A stretch of 64,000 nucleotides of DNA from Symbiodinium natans (lineage: Eukaryota > Sar > Dinophyceae > Suessiales > Symbiodiniaceae). This document shows, one piece after another, positions 34,101 through 41,639 of this stretch. The stretch is taken from NCBI GenBank assembly GCA_905221605.1, contig CAJNDS010000025.1, forward strand, positions 763,501 through 827,500, given 5' to 3'. Below the pieces are notes generated by a model. The model was not told the origin of the DNA, ran no database searches, and saw nothing but the letters and a program-made list of their open reading frames with translations. The stretch's first letter is position 1. Every line of letters starts with the position of its first letter. The position numbers and the translations under genes are program-made.

Positions 34101-35931
34101 TCCCAAGGCTAGAAGTCCCTGCGAGCTCCATGGGCCTTTTTTTTGATCCTCAGACCCTTACAGACTCGCCTCCTTGCAAGGTTCTATGAGTCTTGGGGGG
34201 TGGTCGGTTGGGGGTTTGATGGGTTCGCGTTGGCCAGTGTCTTCACTTGTTGCAATTTGTCTCCCGTCATGTTGGATGTTGTCCATTCATGCTGGATGGG
34301 TCTTCCGGGTTTGCGGTGGCTGGGGTCTCCTCTTGAGCAGCCCCGTGCACCCGCACCTTCCACCGAGGCTTGTAGAACATGTAGAACAATGTTCTTGAAA
34401 AGGCCTCTTCTGGGTCCCTATAAGCAAGGGACGGGTTTCCTTGCAGAGGGCTTCCAGTGCGGGAGGAAGCCAGTGTTGTTGGAAAAGCTGGGAGGTGCAA
34501 GCTGTCACAGGGCTCTCTCGACCTTATAGACTTGCAGAGTTCTACCAGCTTTGGCGGTGGTCGGTTGGGGTAGAGCTTGGGGTTGTGTAGTCGCTCTTTC
34601 TGGCACTTTGGTGCAAGAGGTTGCCGTGCGGCGTTCATACATCACTGCACCCTGGAGGTGGAGCCTTGTTCTACAGAGGAGTCGGAGGAATTTTTGCAGG
34701 TGCCCACAGTGTTCCGCAAAGCTCTGTCATGTTCAGACAGCTCCAAGCACCAATGAAACCATCCATCGCCTTACGCTGCAGTCCATCCCCAAGCTCTTCG
34801 TGGGAGCCGTGGTGCGAGCCGCTTATTTGCAACTGCGGCAACTGTGTTTCGGGATGCCACCGACAGACTACTGTGGCCAGGAGTCTGGACGGAACGTTTT
34901 TGCGCTCGTAATGCATCTTTCATGCTGCAATGAGCTCAGAAAGGTATAGAAGCCCCAAGAGATTGCAGCAACCTCACAAGTCTGTCGGCTCGCCGCAAGA
35001 AACAAAGCCAAGCTGCAAACCTGCAAAGGTCCGGGGCAACGTCGACGAGACGAGGCACTGGCGGAACGTCTCCAAGGGAGATTTGGGGCGCGTGACGGAT
35101 CCCTGGCTTCGAGATTCCGTGCCGAGGGGTATGCGTTGTGCTCCAGCTTGCGGATTTGCGTGTGTCCCGCTGCGCTCCCAGAATGCCGGGCTGCTTGCAA
35201 TGGACTTTAGCCGAACCTTTGCTGACTTGACGTTATGTAATTGAGTCCCCAGGTATCAGCAGGTTTGGGTTACGTAGTTGCCTTTCGCAATGCGATGTGA
35301 TGCGCATGCCTGTCGGGCATGAGCTTCAGACATGCTTTGACATGAAGAACCTATAGAAAGCAGTGGGATTTCAATGTGGTGCAGAAAGCACACAGCGCTT
35401 CCTGCCGTTTGCTGTTCAGTTGGGAAGCCTGCGCGGGAAGCAAAGCTTCTAGCATCCGAATGTGCTGAAACGACAGATTTCCCTGAGGTCACATGTTTCA
35501 CTGTCTCTCCAGTATCCTTGATCTCTTTCCGTGAACAAGACTCCAGTCACGACTGCCTCCGCTGCTTTGGCGAGGGGAACCACTGTTGACAGCAATGCTT
35601 GGATTCGGGATGCGCATCACTCCGCAACCCCAAGCCGCCCCAGCCTGTGTAAGGAAGTGAAAGGGCTCAACGTGTGGATCAACTTTCCGGCGCGATGGGG
35701 CTGGAAAGGAGAGGTCGATGAGGCTGGGCAACTGAGCCTCCTTGCAACCATGCAGTACTGTATAGCCCGGCATCAAGGCGCACAGGTCCTGAAAAGCCTG
35801 GTCGGTTGGGAAAGAGTTGGAGGGAGAGCAGTTATAGCCATAGCTACTCTAGTGCTGGTTCTTGCCCGCACTCTTTGGAGATGTGTGAGGTCCAGCTCTG
35901 CTCCGCAGAAGAGTCGGAGGAGTTTCTGGAG
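19524..35931 (+). CDS. Gene or gene set with seven tandem SH3-like (SH3_15/HERC2-like) repeat modules
   Basis: Seven modules each contain the same four exons in the same order. Exon b (27-39 nt) ends PGAVVR. Exon c (66-72 nt) reads VRGDVDEPKYGWGKVSKGD, then LGRVT. Exon d (69 nt) reads EVKGTDVRVNFPSQ, then GWKGEIDE. Exon a (42 nt) reads VELCSAEESEEFLQ. Joined b-c-d-a gives GAVVR-VRGDVDEPKYGW, then G-VT, then V-VNFP, W-GE and DEVELC. From my memory of the families, this is the spacing of Mind bomb SH3 repeats and the HERC2-like repeats of plant KEG E3 ligases, which recognise protein tails. All exons are multiples of three and all introns phase 0. There are 28 exons in 16.4 kb, about 75 residues per module. 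No start, stop or enzymatic domain was found, so one long repeat protein or several short genes are both possible. Confidence 0.72.
21022..21823 (+). CDS. SH3-like module 2
   Basis: Exons b 21,022-21,048 (PIFPGAVVR, the shortest b), c 21,110-21,178 (VRGDVDKPGHESHMSPGERG, the PKYGW core replaced), d 21,552-21,620 (GTDVRVNFPSQLGWQGEIDK) and a 21,782-21,823 (VEICASEEAQEYMQ). The a1-to-b2 intron is only 64 nt. A (GTAT)n microsatellite lies in the c-to-d intron. The intron after exon a is the long one (1.8 kb) that holds the 22.1-23.0 kb repeats. Confidence 0.65.
21312..21450. repeat. (ATGT)n grading into (TA)n/(ACATAT)n
   Basis: About 15 ATGT units followed by TACATATATATATAT words, inside the c-to-d intron of SH3-like module 2. 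Confidence 0.95.
22110..22990 (-). repeat. Dispersed tandem family, three diverged copies
   Basis: Copies near 22,125-22,345, 22,412-22,585 and 22,620-22,985 share TTGGCAAGCCAGCG-GGTC, CCCCAAnATGGCnCC, TTGGGAACAAATTCAA and GCAAGTCCTGCA words at similar spacing. On the minus strand two copies retain a similar peptide (LLDAVENLWKILWVEFVP and LFDSVEAFGEVLWVEFVP) in shifted frames. They may therefore descend from a coding sequence on that strand. I cannot name it. Confidence 0.6.
23312..23404 (+). repeat. Interstitial telomere-type (TTTAGGG)n
   Basis: About 12 units of TTTAGGG, some changed to TTCAGGG or TCTAGGG, preceded by GGGTTCAAACCC. It lies in the intron before SH3-like module 3. Confidence 0.95.
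23654..24663 (+). CDS. SH3-like module 3
   Basis: Exons b 23,654-23,692 (AITSKLVTGAVVR), c 23,849-23,917 (VRSDIDESKYNGEVSKEETG), d 24,276-24,353 (GTNVRVNFPTQKAW, 78 nt, three extra codons before VEIDE) and a 24,622-24,663 (VERCSAEEADKFLQ). Donors are GC, GA, GC and GC. The extra codons keep the phase. Confidence 0.65.
24734..25952 (+). CDS. SH3-like module 4
   Basis: Exons b 24,734-24,769 (ASSKIVPGAVVR), c 25,424-25,492 (VRGNIDEPKHGWGKVSKGEK), d 25,643-25,711 (NDVFIQFPSESRYFPVGE, where Tyr replaces the usual Trp) and a 25,911-25,952 (VELCPAEESEEFLQ). The a3-to-b4 intron is 70 nt. Exon d lacks the usual GAAGTG beginning but has the standard 69-nt length. Confidence 0.62.
26053..28539 (+). CDS. 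SH3-like module 5, with shortened exon c
   Basis: Exons b 26,053-26,088 (FIPKLFVGAVVR), c 26,585-26,617, d 27,051-27,119 (FNVLIDFPAEAGWKSRVLE) and a 28,498-28,539 (VELCSAEESEKFLQ). Exon c reads only VRGKGDLGRVT. About 12-13 codons covering DVDEPKYGWGKVS are missing without loss of frame, so the centre of this domain should be absent. Splice sites are kept. Confidence 0.6.
28046..28136. repeat. (ACATAT)n microsatellite
   Basis: GATAGATATATATATATAC followed by about 10 ACATAT units, in the d-to-a intron of SH3-like module 5. Confidence 0.95.
28616..34699 (+). CDS. SH3-like module 6, interrupted by the 79-bp satellite
   Basis: Exons b 28,616-28,645 (SIPKLGDVVR), c 29,335-29,406 (VRGDVDEPKYGWQNVSKGDL, the closest to consensus), d 30,075-30,143 (LGVRVNFPAQARWKGHVME) and a 34,658-34,699 (VEPCSTEESEEFLQ). 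The d-to-a intron is 4.5 kb because it holds the whole 79-bp array. In the other modules this intron is 0.16-1.4 kb. Confidence 0.62.
30320..33690. repeat. 79-bp satellite, about 43 units
   Basis: Units start GTCGAGCCGAAAACCTGGGT, continue TTGGGCCAGATGACGCTAAA and TATCGCTAAATTCAACCTCT, and end TCTGGTCCAAGCCCCCTTT. The exact spacing is 79 bp (for example 30,475 to 30,554). Units are nearly identical from 30.4 to 31.9 kb and diverge with deletions from 32.0 kb to the end. Long frames in several phases on both strands (for example MGQMTLNIAKFNLFWSKPPL) are artefacts of the period. Confidence 0.97.
33700..34620. repeat. Short duplications flanking the 79-bp satellite
   Basis: GATGACAGTTGCGCATTTCG recurs three times at about 43-bp spacing (33,745-33,850). 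A stretch of about 75 bp reading CCAGTGCGGGAGGA, CCAGTGTTGTTGGAAA and CAAGCTGTCACA occurs at 34,002-34,076 and again at 34,447-34,509. No gene was recognised. Confidence 0.6.
34782..35931 (+). CDS. SH3-like module 7 (last seen)
   Basis: Exons b 34,782-34,817 (SIPKLFVGAVVR), c 35,029-35,097 (VRGNVDETRHWRNVSKGDLG), d 35,654-35,722 (LNVWINFPARWGWKGEVDE) and a 35,890-35,931 (VQLCSAEESEEFLE). Donors are GC, GA, GC and GC. No further b exon with the PGAVVR ending was found downstream, so the repeat series seems to end here or lead into different exons. Confidence 0.65.
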
Positions 35932-36460
35932 GCTCCACGCTGTGCGAAGTCGTGCTTGTGATGCCCGACCTGGATGGGATATGTCCTCCTCATAATCCCC
36001 ATCTAGTCAACCCCATAAAGGGCCTTTTTAAAGAGGTTATAGGGTCGAATAGCCCATCCTGCAGGGCAGATGCACCCATTGTCTCAAAGCATCTGGAGCG
36101 CGAGCGCTTGCTTCAACCAGAAAGGCTTGGGCGGTTCTCTTCCCTGGCTTCGAAGAAGCCGTGCGGCTGCTGGAGTCCAGGCCAGGGGCCAAGTAGAGGA
36201 AGTCTCGTTTGAAGATGGTGTCCCCCCCCCCCCCTTCTCTCACGCCCACTCAATTTTCCGAGTTGCTTCAAAGTTGAGAACACGACGCAGGTTTTGTGTC
36301 GTTTGCGCAAGGGGTTCTTCAGCTGAATGTCGATGTCAATGTGAAAAGTTTGCATGCGAAAGGGAAAGGCGCGAACGAACCACTCTTGCTGCCCACAATC
36401 CTGAGGCACATCGAAGCGCATATTTTCTCTGAGTGGGCATTTCCCTGGAGCTTGGCGGAG

Positions 36461-37740
36461 GTCCCTGGAGCTCGACGAGGAGGCCATAATCCAGAAGGCG
36501 GCGGAGCGCCGCGCCGAGGCCCCTCTCCCCTGAAGCCGTCCCTCCCCACTGCTCACCCCTTTTCATTTTGCTTTTCTTCTCGGAGGCGGCGCTGAAGCTT
36601 TCAGCTCTGGAGGCCCTGGCACCTTGGCCGGGCCTGTGAGCAGCGCCCTGCGCAAGGCACGCGGTGCACACTTGCCGCCGACCCCTCCTTAGAACCTTGT
36701 ATAAAAAGCACCAACAGGCAAGCAGCTTGGGATTTTATGCCCCCGAACACACTCACCCCTGCCAGGCGGAGGCCAAACCGATGGCGGAGTGCTCAGCGAC
36801 CCTGGATCCCGTCCTTCGGCTCGTAGCTTTCAAGAGCTCCAGGCCTTCAGGGAGGTTTCTAAATGTTGCCTCGGGTCTGAGGGTTCCGGTTATCGGCCTG
36901 TGGAGCTGCTGGGGAACGTTGCAAACCACAGCGCCGGAAATGAATGGCGTCGCACTCTATATGGCCGTTATCTACATGCCGACCACCTGCATGTTGCATG
37001 GGTTGGTTTTGGTGAACACTGCTCAACCCTGTCAGTGCGGGATGCTTGCTGGAACCCAGGCACAGACCACGCTGAAAGAGGACACCAAAAGTGGGATCGT
37101 GTGTGTGTGAGTACTTGTCGCATGCTGGTTTCTCGAGAGAGCTTTGCCATGCCAGTGTGGCCGAACATGCTCCGTCGACTCACTTTGCTGTGAATGCTTT
37201 TGGTGTGCATCCCGCCGCTGCAGGAAGTGAACAGGCTTTCAGAGGACAGGTTTGGGTGACTTGCTGGCGATGTACCTGCGTCCTCTCCCACCGACATTTT
37301 CAGCATGGAGGGAATTTCAGGCAAAGTGGTTGATGTCTGGCTTTGTTGACTCAGGTTCTCGCAAATCATATGGGGTGACACGCTTGCATCTTTGTGTTGA
37401 AAAGTGGAGCAGACGCAAAGAGATCGGCCGCAGTGAAAAGCACGGAAGGCCTCTTGCTTGAGGGGTACCGTAACACGGCGACAGTACTAGTCATAGTCAT
37501 AGGATAGTCAGGCATTTGAATGTTTTCAACATAGGTTCTGAGAACACGCATAGATAAATATGAGAATAGTTTTGCCAACGCATAATCGTCACTGTCAGAG
37601 GGAGAGGGAGAGTAAGAGTTGTTGTTTAACTACCAAGACTCCTCCTTCCAAGCCGCCTTGAAGGAGCTCGCCACGCTTAAGGCCGAGTTTGAGCAGCTGC
37701 AGAAGCAGGGCGGAGGGAAAGCAGAGGACGGGGCCGTGCT
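36461..37740 (+). CDS. Candidate exons of a coiled-coil protein
   Basis: Short frames bounded by AG|G acceptors and GC-type donors: 36,461-36,518 (SLELDEEAIIQKAAERRAE); near 36,588-36,614 (AALKLSALE); near 36,825-36,858 (SFQELQAFRE); and 37,630-37,740 (ALKELATLKAEFEQLQKQ). All are charged and heptad-like. They follow the last SH3-like module on the same strand and could be the same gene's 3' part or a new gene. No family is recognised. Each exon is small, so false positives are likely. Confidence 0.3.
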
Positions 37741-38440
37741 CTGTACAACGACCACGCTACTGCAACAGAACTACAACCATTCACCAAGATACGACATCAT
37801 GCTACATTCTGAGCCTGCCGGGATTGCGCGATTCCTGTTTTGAGTGACAAATGCACGGAGTAAGTGCTTGTAGGCAGCGTAGTCCAAACTTCTTGAGCGG
37901 CCTATTGCCACTGTTGCTTCAAGCATCACAAAAGCCGCTTGAGGCTGCATCTGACGATGACCGCAGTCAGTCCTGGGATTCGACACATTTAACTTGGCAG
38001 AGTCTTGCCACTCTCAACCGTCAGATGAAATGCCAGTTGAAGGATGCGATATATGCAGCCTTCCTTCTACGCAACGACACCAGCCCTATATCAGCGCAGA
38101 CCCGAAACCCCTATAGCGCCTATAAAACGTATCAAAGCCCTGCAGGGCTCCGAAGAGAATAACGTGCAGACCACCGGTCAGAAGGCTCTTCTGTGCTGTG
38201 CTTTGTGGGGAAAAGGGCTTTGCAGCCAACTCCGAGGACCTAAGCTTGTCTGACATTTTTGTAGAACTGCACAATGAACCTGTTCTCCAATCAGCTTGTG
38301 TAGTTTGTCGGTTGAGCGAATCTCGTGAAAATTCTTAGTCTCGCTCACTTTGCGAGGTCTCGCAGACCGACATTGTAGCAACGGGTAGCAAGACCAGAAT
38401 CCAGATGCTGAGATTCATGTTTTTTTTTTTTTTTTGTGTG

Positions 38441-38666
38441 GCGCGTGCGGCTCCGTTACTCCCTTGTCCGCATGCTCCAGGCAAGCACTGGCAACGTGGC
38501 CCTCGGCGGCTGGACGCGCTTGATGGCTCTACGGGAGATGGCGGGAGATGCAGATGATGTAGCCCCGGATGCAGCCCCAACTGCAATTGGAGACCCCTTT
38601 TTGTATTGGGCAAACTTCTTGTTGGCCTTTGAGCCTGACTGCCAGCTGCGAGGTCTTCGGCGCTGA
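38441..38666 (+). CDS. Candidate exon of unknown function
   Basis: After a T-run and GTGTGGCG the frame reads RLRYSLVRMLQASTGN, GWTRLMALREMAGDADD and DPFLYWANFLLAFEP, ending at TGA 38,664. Amphipathic character and GC-rich codon use unlike the AT-richer surroundings suggest coding. No domain is recognised. Confidence 0.3.
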
Positions 38667-38679
38667 CGAGTGCCTGTGC

Positions 38680-40140
38680 GATGCCGGGCCACTGGGCCTA
38701 CACTCGGAAAGTCGGTGGTGTGTGTTGCGGCATGTTGCTCATCGATAGTGTACACATCTGTCGCCAATGACCGTGTCGTGCAGACTTCGGTGCACTTGGA
38801 ACTGACGTGCGCAGGTGAAGCTGTCAAGCCCTTGACCGCGCCCCTGAAAGCTCTTGGAACCCATCACAGTGTTTTGCTGCAGTTTACTCCGGTCCACGAT
38901 ACAGAAGCTGTTTGTATACCGTAGAAATGTGATAGTATGCTGTAGCCTTCGTTTATTGAGGCCTTTCATCCGTAGGCGATGACTGTAGGTGGGTCCCAGC
39001 AGCGACGCAGGAAATATGGGGCGAGCGACGTCCAGCTAGAGATGTACTTCTCATAGGATATGAAGCCGGAGGGCCTGCAGAAAGACAAGGACGCCTCTAA
39101 AGACACGCATCCGAACTTTAGCGGCAACCCAGTCTGTTGTAGCTTTCGCCAAGCGAAAGGGCTGGTCGACCACCTGCATTGCCAAAGACGCACAGAATCG
39201 TGGCAGACCGAAACAGGCACAATTAACCTTAGAAAAGTATTATCTGGCAGGCTTTGGCAGGGGCGCGTGAAACACGTGCACCTGCTCGACATTCTTTTGC
39301 TTATATCGCATGTGCGCAAGACGCGCGGTGCGCCGAATGGGAGATAATTGACACTCCGGGAACAGTCGCCTCCCCAGCCTCTCAGAGGCCCGACGCAGCC
39401 TTGGGACTGCAGAGCAGCAGCACGCTCGAGCGCAGCTTCACTCGTAGCTTTGATCGAGCGCGCAGTGAAAACAGTTGCAAGGTGCTGATGGACTGCATCC
39501 CCTACAAATGTCCAGAAAACTGTATCTCTGTTGGACATGTGAGTTTTCCCAATTGAGACACATCTTTGCAGAGGTCCCCCTTACACAGGTCCCTGAAACG
39601 ATCATTGATTACTGCAGGTGCCGCATAGGTCCCCTGAATGGGTGAGGATGGATAGATCCATTTTGCGCCAGTCCTCTGGTGGGAGACAGGGCCCTGACAA
39701 GGTCGCCATGCGCACGTGTGGAGCGGTCCATTTGCGCAGGCCCCGCGAAAACAGGTGCTTTGACAAGGTGACCCTCTTGCCCACAACTCGAGGGAGGCTG
39801 GCAAGGTCGGCTTTGTTTTTCACTCCAGCCCCTCGCAGGTTCCCCGCAGGTGAATCTGGAGCGGTACATGTGCGTAGGTCCCCCCAGCACCGGTCCCTGC
39901 CTGTGCTCCGTTTTCTGGCGAGGCTCTAGCTCGAATGCGGGGCTACGACTTCTTCAATTCTTAACCATTATCTATTCGGAGAATTCTTCAATTCTTAACT
40001 ATCTATTCGAAGAATACTTTAAGTGGATCTGTTTTTGAACTGCTGGACCGCGGCGGAGCAGATGATTGGGCTTGTTTGCTTTTTGCTACCTCAACAACAG
40101 AAGAACACACTACCAGAACATGTTCGGGTCGGTCCTTGGC
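38680..40140. other. Interval without a recognised gene; degenerate repeat at 39,600-39,900
   Basis: Between 39,600 and 39,900 a GAGCGGTCCATTTGCGCAGG, GGTCCC and GACAAGGTCG pattern recurs about three times with heavy divergence. Nothing else is supported. Confidence 0.4.
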
Positions 40141-40160
40141 ACCTACCAGACATACCTTGG

Positions 40161-40256
40161 GATGTTCACCCTTATACTAAGAGTCCTTAAAAAGGAATAA
40201 TAGCCCCCCCCCAGGTAGAATCCCTCTTCAGGACTCTCAGAAAAAGGGTGAGAATC
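40161..40256. mobile_element. MITE-like hairpin element, family A
   Basis: The left end GATGTTCACCCTTATACTAA followed by GAGTCCT is repeated inverted at the right end (AGGACTCTCAGAAAAAGGGT followed by GAGAATC): about 21 of 27 positions match. Element length is about 96 bp. It shares its left end with the element at 3311. Confidence 0.65.
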
Positions 40257-40484
40257 GAAAGACATACCCATTGCAACGACAGCCTCCCGACTTTGCTGCA
40301 GCGTTTTAAGATCGTAGCGAAAACCTTCGGCCCCGATCTTCGAAGCCTCCATGGCTTTGCTGCTGGGCACAGTCAGTGGAGTGCTTTGCTGGGTGGTTCC
40401 GCCTGCCGCCTTTTGGGCTTTGGGTCTGACTTTCTGCCTTTGGCGGAAGTTGTCCGAAGATCGGGAGTTCCCAGCTTCCAGCAG

Positions 40485-40552
40485 ATGAGGGAATTAGGGC
40501 CCTGTTCAATCCCTTGCAGGGTATATATAGGGCCCTCATTGCCTCATTCCCT
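40485..40552. mobile_element. MITE-like hairpin element, family B
   Basis: ATGAGGGAATTAGGGCCCT at the left end is the near inverse complement of AGGGCCCTCATTGCCTCATT at the right end. The loop holds CAATCCCTT and GTATATATAGGG. A relative lies at 46,156. Confidence 0.6.
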
Positions 40553-41066
40553 ACTAAGAACCCGGGGAAGGTCTTGCGGGTGTCCACCTTGAAGGAATCT
40601 CCATGTCTATGTCAACCTGACGTCAGGCCATGGAAGCATGGCCTGGTCCACTCGACGCAGGCCCGCACACGATTTTTTTAAAGGGTAAGTTTAGGGTTTG
40701 GGGCTTAGGGTTTAGGAGTGTTTTTGTTTGTTTCATTATGCCCAGCATGTCAGTTTGGAGCTTGCCCAGGTTCAAGGTGTGCAAATGGCACTATTGTTGG
40801 TCTCAGGGAAGGCTGTGATGTCAACCCCTATACGGAGTATGTCTAGGACGCGAAGTTCTGCTATGTGCAGCGTACAGTAGATGCCGAATCTTCACACTTG
40901 CCGGAGTTGACTGATTGTTTAGACAAGCATCTTCTTCGCAAATTTCTTCTGTTTCCTGCTTTGGGATCTTGAATCTGCTTGGTCCAAGCCATAGAAAACA
41001 CGTGTTTGTTCTCGGACATGGCTAGTCAAGCCACCTGGCACAAACATCCTAAAGCCCAAGCCCGAA

Positions 41067-41166
41067 GAACCCTAAACCCTAAACCTCATAAACCCTACAA
41101 TACACCCTAAACCCTAAACCCTAAACCCTAAACCCTAAACCCTGAAAACCCTAAACCCTAAACCTT
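41067..41166 (-). repeat. Interstitial telomere-type (CCCTAAA)n
   Basis: About 10 CCCTAAA units, some degenerate at the left. The same type recurs on the other side of a poly-T/poly-G tract at 41,271-41,362 in the opposite orientation (GGGTTTAGGGT). Confidence 0.95.
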
Positions 41167-41270
41167 CAGGTCTTCGTGCGATTGCTGCTCAGCCTGGCTG
41201 TCTCCCATGCCATAGCGTGCTGGGCTCAAGCTATCATAGAAAATTGGGGGATTTTCTCCGAAGTCGGGGG

Positions 41271-41302
<32 letters not shown>

Positions 41303-41317
41303 GGGGGGGGGGGGGGT
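41271..41317. repeat. Poly-T then poly-G homopolymer tract
   Basis: About 32 T followed by about 14 G, lying between CCCTAAA repeats on the left and TTTAGGG repeats on the right. Confidence 0.95.
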
Positions 41318-41534
41318 TAGGGTTTTGGGGTTTGGGGTTTAGGGTGTAGGGTTTAGGGTCATTCCTGTAGGGGCCTGAAGCCCATTTGTTCATCTTAGGC
41401 AGATCTCTCTGAACCAAAATGGACATGCGTGGTGCGAGTCCCGATGGGTGTAATCCGCGTTGGGTTTACTAATGGTGTGCACTCCCAATATACTTCTCCA
41501 GCATCCTCGACATCTCTGCGGTGCAACATATTAA

Positions 41535-41624
41535 GATTTTCCCCTTTCTACTAACTTTTTGATAGGATTTTTTGTTGGGGAGTATAATCCCTAGAAAGGA
41601 CTGTTAGTACAAGAGGGCATATCC
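41535..41624. mobile_element. MITE-like hairpin element, family A (diverged)
   Basis: The left end GATTTTCCCCTTTCTACTAA matches the inverse of the right end (CTGTTAGTACAAGAGGGCAT followed by ATC) at about two thirds of positions. TACTAACAGT is shared with the element at 3311. Confidence 0.45.
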
Positions 41625-41639
41625 CAAGTGCAATACTTT

